Of a stretch of DNA of 64,000 bases, positions 1 through 10,972 are shown one piece after another. Both the position numbers and the translations under genes were made by a program. Under the pieces are notes generated by a model. It was given only the letters and a program-made list of their open reading frames with translations, ran no database searches and had not been told where the DNA came from. The DNA comes from Branchiostoma floridae (taxonomy: Eukaryota; Chordata; Leptocardii; Amphioxiformes; Branchiostomatidae): positions 23,302,753 through 23,366,752 of the forward strand of contig NC_049983.1 of the NCBI RefSeq assembly GCF_000003815.2. Direction: 5' to 3'. Within the stretch, counting starts at the first letter, position 1. Each line of letters begins with the position of its first letter.

Positions 1-374
1 TTTTGCTTTGCATTATTAAAATGTTGTCTCAAATTTGATTGAGTTAGGCCTTGGGCACATACATTTCCAAACCAAGGCCTGGTCGGGCAGCTTTCAGGTA
101 AGAAAAGTATGATACAAAAGAGACCAAACTACACAAGACGCAAAGAGAATAGCCGTTGGCATTGTTTGCGTATATTTTCACGTATTCATTTTTATTTTCC
201 GGTTTCACAAACAGCCCGGTCGGGCCTCCATATCTCATGCGCATTGAAAAATATATAACAAAATCAGTAGCTTTGGCTTTCAAAGTGTTCTGTTGCAAAG
301 TTAATTAAGTGCCCAGAAGTGGTCTCTTGGCCTAATGGCACTGAGCAAATTCGTTTTAAAAACGTCCCATATAC

Positions 375-3300
375 CTGTCTCCGATACGGCGAGATGATGC
401 CGATGTGCTCCTCCTTGACCTTGATCCCGCCGCGCTTCTGCAGCAGCTTCTCCACGTAGTCAACCACGGCGGCCACCTGATTGGTTGATGATTGATGACT
501 GGTTTATTCAAAGAATTCAAATGTACTGATGGCAGCCCTAAGGCTGAATTGACTGGCTAGTTTACAATTACAATTGAAATTAAAATCTTTTGAAACTATT
601 TACACAATATCAAGATTATTTACACAATATCACCATTAAAAAACTATTATGTACATATATATACACAATTTCATTATTAAGCTAGGGCACTTTGTGCTAA
701 ATCAGACTTTTCGTGGATCGAGTAGTGTTGGCTTTAAAAGTCTGCAGCCTGTTACTAGACCGAATCTTTCTACCAGAGATCACCTCACGGTAAGTCGTAT
801 CAGTGTACCATGGTATAATCTCTCTGTACGATTCGTTTGTCTTTTTTTATCTGGATGTGTCAAGTTGGCAGGAGTAGGTTGGTGGGAGCTTGGCCATGGG
901 TAGTTTGACACATCTCTTTTTCTTTCCTTCTTCGCTTGCATGTTCCTTGAAATGTTGACAAAAAATGAAAACAGTGAAAACCCCTCTTGACGATCTTGTC
1001 TAGTTGTCCTTCTTTTTTTACTTTTAAACGGGAACCAGTCTCTGTGAGTCGGGGATCTCCAGAGGGAGCGAGAATAAGTTCTGTATAGTTAAATATACAC
1101 AGACCTCCTGCACGTTGAAGAAGGACGGGCTGCTTCCCTCCCGCTCGTCCACGCCCTCCACCCCGTGGAAGATCACCGGGAAGTTCTTCTTCGGCAGCTC
1201 CTCCCACTGGCAGAACGCTTCACGCACCAACTGGTCAGCGTGAACCTGTTTACGATAGAAAAGTATTTTCAATTTGACGAACAGAAAGTATTATTATGCA
1301 AAATAGTAACAAATAAAATACATGTGGCCTATGGTATATATGTTAAAAGGAAACAGTACATTTGGTTACTCTCGGACTGTCAGGCCATAAAAAAACGGTG
1401 GCAGTCAGAAAACAATTAGACAGCAACACATTGTGCATGCTGGGCACAGCGTTCATAAACAATCAGTTCGGGAAAAAGACTGTAAAAATATCAGAAAACA
1501 AACTGTAAATATGTGTTGCTGACTACAAGGTGGGCTGCGAATTCCAAATTTGATTTTTTCTGTAACATTGCATTCAATAAGATTAAACTAAAGGAGGAAA
1601 TTTCCTTCGGTTGCACGTCTCTCAATAGTATGGTTGTCCAACCCAACACTCTCTCCTACCTCCAGTTCTCCGTCGTAGAACATGCTGTTAGGTTTCTCCA
1701 GAATGGCGGGATGGGAGCGGTAGTTCCGGACCAGTTTGGTCAGTACCCGTGAGTCGTACTGGCCGTCCTCACCGCGCTGGTACAGGGGGCACTGCGTCAT
1801 CAGCCGCTCCAACAGGGACATGGCTGGGGAAGTGGGATTTTCATCATTATTGAGCTTACTAAGCTACATTCAAGTTTTCAATCACATTCCGGGCTACACA
1901 ACGCTGTATAGAACAGATGTACGGCAATAAAATAAGTAAATAAGGTCCTATTTGTCGATGCAACGGTATTAAAGCAATAAACACGAGCCTAACTTAATGT
2001 GAACAAAAGGAGGTTAAAAGGAGAGACTTTCCATTGTTCTATTTCTAACCTCCTTGACGTAAATCACTGTCTGTACATTGGCAACAGCACGAAGTAGGAA
2101 ATATAGCAGATACACGGAAAAGTTGCAAACTAAGTTAGACGTGGAAAATATGTCAATACTTCCCAACCAATGATAAAAAGAAAAGGGGAAAAGTTAGGAG
2201 CCACGATGGCGGTTTCAATCCAAAGTTTTGTGTGATTAGTAGCCATTTTGCGCTATTTCTTGGTATAGATTTGAAATCAAAGCCCCACAAAGCAATGTGA
2301 AATGCAATGGCGCCTACCAAGACCATGCTCGATTGCCACAGGAGACCTGAGCACGGGACCGAGCTGTTTCGGGTCTCCGGCCAGCACGAGCTGCCCTCCT
2401 AATTCCGGAGACAGCAGACCGGATACCGGAATGACGGCTTCCGGTTCCACGGCGTGTCCGGACTCGTCGATGAAGATGTGGGTGAAGTGGCCGGGAGGGA
2501 AGTTTGCTGAGGCAAGTCTGGAGATGTGAGATACACAATTGGTTAGCTTGTAAAGACAATACTCTACTAGTTGTACTTACAGAAGAGATAGAAATATTAT
2601 GCAGAGTTGGTTACTACTTTACTCTTTTCCGTTGATAATTTCAACAGGTGTGCATAAGAAGAAACTTGACGCCTTTGACAGCAAGTGTGTGAGGAAGATC
2701 TTGGGTATCAAATGGGGTGACTTTGTCTCAAACAAAGACATAAGAGCACAGACAAGACAACAATCAGTGTCCTCAATCATACGTAAACGACAGTTGAGCT
2801 GGCTAGGACATGTGGTCCGACTCCCACCCAAGAGATTTGCTCACCAAGTCCTTCTGATCAGTGGGAATCGCAAGGTTGGAGAAGGAGGGTCGTCCAAAGA
2901 TGCGCTAGCAGCAGACAGTCGATAGAGATCTCCAGACAGTGGGCAGGAGATGGAAGGATGTAATGAGATTGGCTGTAGACAGGGCGTGCTGGACTACTGT
3001 AACTGCCTCATGCGTCTCACGACGTGGGGCTAAGTCTAAGTCTAAGTAAGCGTAACGTTACCTGCCGGCCGTGACCAATGTGGTGACGATGATCCGGTAC
3101 TTTTGCACCAGCTCCTCCAGGCTGGGGTAGTACATCTGGCCGGTGCACGGGTCGTAGTTACAGCACTTCGAGTCCTGCAGCAAAAAGAATACAACTGTTA
3201 CATTCGTTATCCATGCCGTTTGTGTAGTTCTGTTGGTTTGTCTGTCACTTGAAAGACTCAGAGCGTTATGGGTGGATTTTGTGATTCGAAGCCATAAGAC

Positions 3301-6300
3301 GAGTATTGGATTTACATCAGTAATCGCCAAAAGGTTCTTGATAATTGAAAAGAATCACAGGAATGATAACTTTGTTTCTCACCAAATTCGCCGAATTATT
3401 TCACAGTTACAGAAACCAAGGAACGTCCTTGCACAAACCTTTGAGAAAGTCTGAAAAATCAGTTCATTTTAGTCATGTGGAAAAAGTTTTTTTCTACATT
3501 TCTGTAACGTTAAATGTGTGTGCCTTTGCCAAGGAGGAGCAGTGACATGCCACCAGGAACAGCTGCGTAATAGTCAGCTTGGTTGTGAATAAAGGACGTT
3601 GTTAATTATTGCCGTACCTTGAGATCCTCCGGCACGTCCCTCCAGAGCCGCGAGGCAGCGTTCATCCTGAACAGCTGGGGTTTGAGCTGGGTGGTGGTGA
3701 GGAGCCGCTGCGCCAGCAGGTCCGCCGCGCTGTTGGACGGAGCGCAGGCCAGGATCACGCTGCCACGGTGCACGGTGTACACCTGAAATACAGATGTACT
3801 GGTTATAGATGATATCAGAGACTGAAGAGTTAGAATTTGAGCTGTGTGGTGGTGAGGTGCCGCTGCGCCAGCAGGTCCGCCGCGCTGTTGGACGGTGCAC
3901 AGGCCAAGATCACGCTGCCACGGTGCACCGTGTAAACCTGGGAGGAAATAAAATGAAACATCACCCGTGTTTTGGTGCCGTGTTCAAATTCATAGACTCT
4001 ACTCGCGATACAAATTGGACTAACCGTTGGTTGAAAATGTACAGTGATTGACGCATTAGAATCTCAAGAGCGACGAATATTGAAATAGACAATTCCGTCA
4101 AGAGAATTTTATTTCTTATTCATGCACCGTCCTTCATTCATATATTGTACTTTCTGTTTTCTGTCACTTTATTTGCCAAGAAACTTAAGAACATGAACTA
4201 GTATATTGGTTTCGTATATATGGAATGTGTTGATTTTCTAAACATTTTTTTCTTGGCATTTTACATGTATATTGGATGGGGAAAGACTTTGATTCTACTC
4301 GTTTGATCAGCCCAAGTTTGACCGCACACCTGTTTGATCGCCTCCACCAGAGTCACGGTTTTTCCTGTCCCGGGAGGCCCGAACACGAGGTAAGGGGCGG
4401 GGCGGGAACTTCCGCCCACAATGCACCTCACCGCCCGGCTCTGCTCTACGTTATCTTCCAGCTTCCGGTTATAAAACCTGCATCAATAAAGCTAACATTA
4501 ATTTCAAAATATTGATACATTTGACTTACCAAACGTTTGCTATTACACTAGAATGCATGACGCAATACTGACACCTGACCGCACTGACACGTGACTACAG
4601 CAAAGGGTCAAAGGTAGTACGAAGTATATACCGTCCCCCGTCCCTGATTAACGAAAATTAAATTTGATGAACTCTGGTTCTAAGTTAGTTATCTAGATGT
4701 TTGAAAAGGTGTGTCGAATTTCGATGGCTTGTATTTAAGCTTATAACCTGAAGCCTCAACTAGGGTTAAATTAATCAAAGCGGTTTATTCGAGCAATATT
4801 CCATCATCAGAAAACGTTTTCCGTTTGTATACGTACCTGAGGGTCATGTCCTGGTTACTTGATGCGTCTGGCGGTTGAAGATGTGCCTCGTCCGGGAACA
4901 GGACGCCCCCTAGCGACGGCCTGGAGCGAACCAGCTGCAGGGAGCGGTGCTGCAGTCTCAGCGACAGACGGTTAAACGTGAACTGCACGTCGAATGCCAT
5001 ACCTTTGATGAAGTTGTCCAGCAACCTTTCAAGTATACAAAAAGTACATTTTGACTTTCTGTCTCAAAAGTTAAAAAGCAGCATCCAAAAATCCCTACTA
5101 TTGTGTATCTTAATCATTGCGTTTCCATTGGCTTTAATATCACCAGAAATACGTGCCTCTGCGATTCCCAATAATCACCGTGCAACGTTGCCACCTACCT
5201 CAATGCTGTTAATTCTGCCTGTGGGGTGGGAAGGATCCGGATAGCAAAGCAGAATGATTATAGTGGCCGGGCGACTGCCCGATACCGGTGGAAGTGACCA
5301 TCGCTGATGCATAGAGCAACACTGGAACCAGCTTCAACAACATCGGTGTTTTCACGATTAGGTCACGGCGTTTGCCGTGGAAAGAAGTTTGCCATGTCAA
5401 ACTTTCCACGGCAAACTCCCTCCCCATGGCACACTCCCTTTCACTGCATAAGACTGCAACGGAGGTTAGTAGATATAGTGAAATTAAGGAAAAGGAGCTT
5501 CGTGCAGCCTTACTTCTGGCCGAAGCCAATCTTCACATCCAGCATCTCCACATGATGCACGTAGCCCTTGTAGCGGACATCCCCGGGTCGGTCCCCGAAC
5601 CGCACCTGTGCGAACAGGTGATCTCCCTTCAGCACTGACGGTCGGTTCTCCGCCAGTCCCGGCACCTGCGACAACACCGGTAAACAAGGCACAAAATTTA
5701 GTATCATTTCATACTTGACAAGCAGAGCTTGATGGGGAAATTGATAGCTGACAGAAAAAGACGGTACTATATAAAAGAAAGTCACAATTTTCCACATCAA
5801 CCTGTGCCTGGAAAGTAGTTATTTTAGAGCGCTCTTGAAATGTCGAAAAACTCTTGAGCTACGATTCATTAACTGTAACGTGTTTGAATGTAATGTTCCC
5901 CCACTCGACGCGGATGACCATGAGTACCTAGCTTTGGCTAGGGAAACCCTCTCGGATGGGGTGTAAAGCTGGAGTTTCCGTCACGGTTTGGGAACAGCCG
6001 CACGTCGAGCATGTTACAGAACCCATCGCAACTATCACGAAGTGTAGGGGTCCTTCCTGGTGTGAGCGCATCAAAAAGTACAGTCCAGTTCCTATTCTAC
6101 AAGCATAGGGTGCCCTAAACAATGCCGATAAATCCTACGTACGTATGATAATCGCTGATACAAGCATCAAATGTCAAAAGCAACCAATTCCAGGCATTTC
6201 CTGCTATCGGTTAATCCCGCTTTTCGTGCAGTATTTCTATGTAAAAATGCTCCGCACGAACCTGCAGACTCATGAGCCTGTTCTCCCTCCTCATGAACAC

Positions 6301-9300
6301 CACCAACTTCTGCTTGGATAGCACAGTCTTAGGTGGCTTGTACGTACTGTACAAAGCTGGTGTGTGTAACGCATAAACTTGTTTGCTGGTAATGGTATGG
6401 CGTGAAAACGCATGCACTCCATACGCACCTGCAGACTCATGAGCCTGTTCTCCCTGCTCATGACCACGCCCCTCATGTCGTACCTCCGGATGTCCACCTC
6501 CATCTGCACCTCCTCGATGTGCAGCAGTGCGCCGAAGATGGCGGCGTAGTCGGAAAAGCACAGCGGGCCACGGAGGGCGTCACTAACAGAATGTGACAAA
6601 ATATCGGAACAAATTCAGTGTAATGTCAAATAAAGAACATATCAAATGGCAGATTGTGGGTTTAATCATATGTACCAGAGCTACATGTGAAAATTTCCAA
6701 AATATGTGCAGCAGCGTTGGAAAAGCGCAGCGGGCCAAAGACGGCGTCACTAACGGAACGGGCTTTTAAGATATCGGATCAAATTCATCATATGGATGAA
6801 ATATGTAATAAAAACAAATTAGTGGCCACATAGGTGCCTGGTTAGTTGTGATTACATAATACCGACTGACAAAAAGACAAAATATCATACCGATTGAGAA
6901 AAACGTGTAGTCACGATTAGTCGAAAAAGCGGTAATTAAGAAACCCTGCCCACTACTATCCACCGACCCAACCTATGCTTGGATAATACTCGTCGTAACC
7001 AATTTATGCATTGTGAAAGCATCCTTATAAGATAAAAAAAAAAAAAAAACTAGACAGCTTTGCACAACGGTAAGACTAAGAATAAGATTTACAAAGGTTG
7101 GGTGGATCAAATGGTTCAATGTATCACCGCGTGCCTGCGAAGCTGGCGTATGTGTTACACAACAGGGCATTTCTATGTTGGATATACTAGTATGTCATAC
7201 ATATACAGATACAGAAGCTAGACGTACCTCAGATCATCTCCCCTGTTTATTTGCAGGCGCAGGCTGCCGGGAACGGGGTACGTGTCCAGCGCTGCCATCT
7301 TCAGGCCGTCTGCTTTGGTCCTGGTGGACAGGAAAACATGTATGTGCATCATTTCTGTTTCAGAAGTTAAGGAAAGTACAAAAAATAAAGCGGGTAATAG
7401 GACTGGGTGAGGATTAACTTGTGACTCGTACTTAGGGATTGGTTCACTGGCAGAGTGAGTGTTCTGAAGCGATTATTGAGGGACGAACAGAAAAAAAATC
7501 ACACAGGGTGTTTGACAAATTAAAGACATAAAAAGATTCAGAGGAAAAAAATGAGAAAAATTATAAAAGAATAAAGAAATGATACGAAGACTCTAATTCT
7601 TTTTTTTTTCAATTACGAATACATTGGACTAATCATAATGCTCTCCGGACGGAAGAACGTTGGTAGATGGAATTTAGTCATTTCACGTTATAACTTACAT
7701 ATCTGGTGGATGCCCCTCCACGACCTTGGTCCCCTGCCGGACCCGAGCAGCCCTGGGCGGCGGCCTGTAGGGGCTAGTCGGCCCGAGGGACTTGGTGAGA
7801 TCGTCCGCCACCTCCACGGACAGGAACCGCGCGATGTAGAACGTTCGGCCGTCGTCATGGCGACGGAACTGCAGGACGACCGGGACGAAGTGGCGACCAT
7901 ATCCCCGGATGGGCCGCACGGAGACAGTTATGTGGTACTCTTCACCTTTACCAAAAGAAAAAGGGAATAAATCAGGCACCGAGTAAGGCCAACGTCACAT
8001 TTTAATAATAATAATAATAATATCTGGTGTATTTTGCCAGCCAGTAGGTACCCAATGTGTTGAGTAATGAGGCTGATCAACGTGGTCGAGGGTCTCGAGC
8101 ACGTGACGCTTTTCCACTTGAACCGGGTCAGCTTTCGGGAACAACACCAAACTACACAAATAGAATAGTCGTGGGCACTACTTGTGTACATTTTTACGTA
8201 TACATAATCTATCTATATTTTCGTTTCCACAAACAGCCCGACCAGGACCCGGTTAGATATGACGTTAGCTTTACCTGGCTTCAGCCGGTGTCTTCCAAGC
8301 CCGTCCGTGACCTTGCTCCGGTCGCTCAAGGTGAAGACGGGTTTCTTCCACAGCATCTCGCAGCGGCAGAGCAGCACGTCTTGAGCCCCTGATGAGTTCC
8401 TTACGACGATGGCGGTGGAGAAACGCTTATTCCGCTTGACGGCGATTCTGATGTGCCCTTCACCAGCGTCCTCCTCACACACCACCTCCACATCGCACTT
8501 ATCCTCTACCAGGATGTCTCTAGATATGAATGAATGAATGAATTTTATTGCTCAACAGTCGCACAAGGTACAATGTATGAATGAATGAAGACCTTTATTG
8601 CACATTTTTGCCCAACTGGGCTAAGTACAGGTCACATGGAAACAATCTTAAACATGTAAACAATGGAGAACAATCATACACATCTGTATATGTATATATA
8701 CTTCTAACCTATTCTAGGACATTCGACTTCCTCTCGCTTCTTGGTAATTGTATAAATGTAGTTAGGCTGTGTGGTTGGTTAGAGTTGGTTTATCAGAAGC
8801 TGTCAGGAATATAAATTTCTCTCTACTATTCAAGTATCGGGAGTGGGGATATTTTCTTAACACATAGTCAAATAGAATGTTTCTATCGCTATCATACAAA
8901 GGACAATCCACAGTAAAGTGTACTTCATCTTCTACTTTACCTAAACTACAAAATTGACAGATTCTTTGCTCTAGAGGACAATGTATGGCAGGTAGTAACA
9001 ACTAACAGGTATATAGACAATAGTACTAAGAGGCTACATACAGAACAACAGAATATCATCGGTAACAGTAGTTATGTATAAGTGATCTGGTCTCGCATTT
9101 GGAATATATTATAAAGAAACTGACCTACGTAGACGGATATGTGAGTTGAACATGAGAGCAGCATTTGGAAAATATCGTTCTGTGTGCTAGTAAGAGAGTT
9201 TTGTAATGCTGTATTTAAATGGTCTATTATGAATTGATTTGAGATATTCTTCCATAACAAAGTGTTTTTTTTTCGAATAGGTTTTTAGTTTGCTGGTGGT

Positions 9301-10972
9301 TTTGAGCTGTTCCCTCCAGCAAGAAAGAAACGTGTCTTTTAAATATGAAACGTGAATATTGCTAATCTCCAAGCAGATCCTCCTGTGCCATAAGATAGTA
9401 TTAAAGCTGGCCAAGGAGTGCCCGTCTGACCTCCTATAACCGGCTATACTCCTTGGCCAGCTACCTTATGGCACCGTAGGATCTGCTTGGAGATTAGAAT
9501 ATTGCATGCATTACAAACTGGATTGCAAACAATCAAAATGTATTATGATAGCGACGACAAAATAAATCCACGATCACAAATTATTGTTTCAACAAATTAG
9601 GTTCCCTCGTGTGGTAACGGTTGGAAGAGGGCTTCTGTATAGTAGCAGTCACAAAAGAAACCGTATATTATCATAACATGTCATGGAGTTCTGAGAAGAC
9701 TTCAAGCCGAACCTAGGTATTACGTAAAAGTTTTAGAACCCATACTACGGATACCATTAGTTCAAGAGGTCTTGTTATTGTATTTGACTTTTGTATCTGC
9801 ATGCTTTTACTTAGACACCTGACAGGATGTTTAGTTAAGTTTTTTCCATCATTACTGTTATCATCAATTACATATCACTGCGTACACGTGAAAGATTTAA
9901 TTAAAATCCTATATTTGATGACAACGATATCCGTTGTAAAAGACAGGGAAGATTTAGATTATGAGTTTCGGTAGTTGTGGGTTGGCTCGGATGGATTCGG
10001 TATGAAACAAATACGACGTCACTATGCACGTGGCATTGTGCGTCATCGTTGACCCCTGACCCACATATTCCAGCCCAGGAAACCGTGACATATGCAGGTA
10101 CAAAGTACAGGCAGGAACGAATAAAGAAACGTGCTACTGAGGACGTAAACGACGACACTACATTACTAGAGGTACAGCTTTGGAAGAATGATAAAATATA
10201 TAATATGTCGTTTCGAAAGGTACTTCACCTGTAGCCAGTCGGTGTTTAATAGGTTGTCCAAACGTTTGTACGGTACGGACTTTATCATGTTTGAGTTGAC
10301 GATTGTGCAATATCTCAAATCTATTGCTCGACAATACATAACGCGACACATGATAACCTCTGAGAGATTATCTACTCTACAGTAGATATGTAGTATGGGA
10401 TGAGATTATAATTGCAGAACCGGTGTCTTTGTTGGGCTAATTTCTAACGGTGTAGTGACCGGTATCTATATCTACAAAACTAGGCAGTACAATTATTATA
10501 CTAGTAATTTATCTGGTGTACTTGCAGCCATTGCCATATGCAGGTACCTGTGTGTCTTGATCCATAATAACAGCATCTGCAGTCGCTGCTCTTTGGTCTG
10601 TAGATCCGGGTCAGTGTCATTGTCTGGAGAGTTCGGCTCACGTTCGCCGGTCCCGGACGCTTTCCCCTTCCCCTTCCTCCGCACCATATGCTGGTCCACA
10701 GCGCTCTTGGACTTCAGTAGCAGCGCCTCTCCCGACCCTATGATGATGGTATGATTCCCGCGGCGCCTCTTATAAACCACCTGGACCCTGTTTGTGTCAT
10801 ACAGGGCATTCACGATCCTCGAGAAAGAAGTCCCCTTTCGGCGACCTTGCGGCTTCGACCTCGTGTATTCTCCCTCGTAGATTTGCTTGAGTTCTTGCTT
10901 TGCGAACTCTTTCTCTCCGTTTCTGTGCTGCTTTAGATACTTCAGGAATTCTCCACCTTCCTTAAAAGCCAT
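375..10972 (-). CDS. MOV10: MOV10-type SF1 RNA helicase, 14 exons, 3' end outside window
   Basis: Upf1-like superfamily 1 RNA helicase; in vertebrates MOV10 acts in mRNA decay, microRNA silencing and retroelement restriction. Coding exons in order: 10548-10972, 8275-8519, 7699-7945, 7228-7320, 6429-6582, 5514-5665, 4837-5025, 4330-4477, 3618-3782, 3062-3174, 2318-2517, 1660-1823, 1105-1245, 375-476. All have GT-AG borders and phases join without a break into 846 codons; human MOV10 is about 1000 residues. Visible motifs: FYIARFL (exon 3), Walker A GPPGTGKT (about residues 535-542), motif Ia ACAPSNS, motif [24 protein letters not shown], and IISPYRRQ at the last exon. The EFQGQE and TRAK motifs expected next must lie left of position 1. 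MOV10 is favoured over MOV10L1 because residues around RNYRSHP and YDGELE match MOV10 better. A pyrimidine-rich acceptor just upstream of the ATG suggests a 5'UTR intron. Confidence 0.93.
2641..3052 (+). mobile_element. 3' fragment of a LINE (RT C-terminal region)
   Basis: The plus-strand frame from about 2648 contains [19 protein letters not shown], then [10 protein letters not shown]-like and RLPPKRF motifs, which are typical of the end of RTE-class reverse transcriptase ORFs. The frame breaks after about 2925 and the copy ends in a short TCTAAG repeat at about 3031-3052, as LINE 3' tails do. It is a 5'-truncated dead copy in the intron between MOV10 exons 10 and 11, antisense to the gene. 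Confidence 0.75.
3830..3937 (-). pseudogene. Truncated tandem copy of MOV10 exon 9 (pseudo-exon)
   Basis: About 108 bases repeat the first two thirds of the real exon at 3618-3782, including its AG acceptor (CTCCCAG) and the [15 protein letters not shown] reading frame. The copy then runs into an in-frame TAA (3832-3830) with no donor, and lacks the NAASRLW...PEDLK half. It sits only about 47 bases upstream (in transcript sense) of the real exon. If spliced in, it would truncate the helicase right after motif Ia. It is most likely a recent local duplication; whether it is ever recognised by the spliceosome is unknown. Confidence 0.85.
5368..5415. repeat. Strong hairpin in a MOV10 intron
   Basis: GTTTGCCGTGGAAAG and CTTTCCACGGCAAAC are perfect inverted copies 16 bases apart, between exons 6 and 7. 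Confidence 0.85.
6251..6300 (-). repeat. Partial copy of MOV10 exon 5, donor side
   Basis: About 50 bases repeat the 3' end of exon 5, including the peptide RENRLMSLQ and a donor (CTGCAG/GTTCGT). It lies downstream of the real exon. Together with the acceptor-side copy, exon 5 is bracketed by fragments of itself. Confidence 0.8.
6702..6790 (-). repeat. Partial copy of MOV10 exon 5, acceptor side
   Basis: This repeats the acceptor and the first part of exon 5 (6429-6582) plus about 20 bases of its upstream intron, with an internal deletion. The GTTAG/TGACGCC junction and the GGCCCGCTG section are recognisable. It lies upstream of the real exon in the same intron and does not keep a useful reading frame for long. 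Confidence 0.75.
8524..9005 (-). mobile_element. 3' fragment of a LINE (zinc-knuckle end)
   Basis: The minus-strand frame 8762-9001 contains [20 protein letters not shown] followed by CPLYDSDR. This Cys-x2-Cys ... His-x4-5-Cys pattern is usual at the end of non-LTR reverse transcriptase ORFs. The copy continues through an AATAAA-containing tail and finishes in a (TTCA)n simple repeat at 8524-8545, directly against MOV10 exon 2. 5'-truncated, same strand as MOV10, inside intron 1. Confidence 0.75.
9365..9494. mobile_element. TA-target MITE, ATCTCCAAGCAG family, copy 1
   Basis: Perfect to near-perfect terminal inverted repeats begin ATCTCCAAGCAGATCC and the element is flanked by TA on both sides. 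No coding capacity. Inserted in MOV10 intron 1. Five further copies lie in this window (28238, 35407, 47033, 48279, 55698). TA targets point to a Tc1/mariner-type source transposase. Confidence 0.85.
10548..10972 (-). CDS. MOV10: MOV10 first coding exon
   Basis: The ATG at 10972-10970 opens 141 codons plus two bases (phase 2). The exon ends at a CACAG/GTACCT donor that joins in frame to the exon at 8519. The peptide is lysine/arginine rich, with a basic stretch near residues 115-125 ([10 protein letters not shown]) and an acidic patch after it. The section around LKQIYEGEY resembles the start of vertebrate MOV10. Sixteen bases upstream of the ATG the intron-like sequence ends in CTTCTTGTAG, a good acceptor, so transcription probably starts further upstream, beyond position 11000. 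Confidence 0.85.

Noticed and set aside
1-374. Search for the next MOV10 exon
   Set aside because: No minus-strand segment here encodes the EFQGQE or TRAK motifs; the remaining exons must be outside the window.
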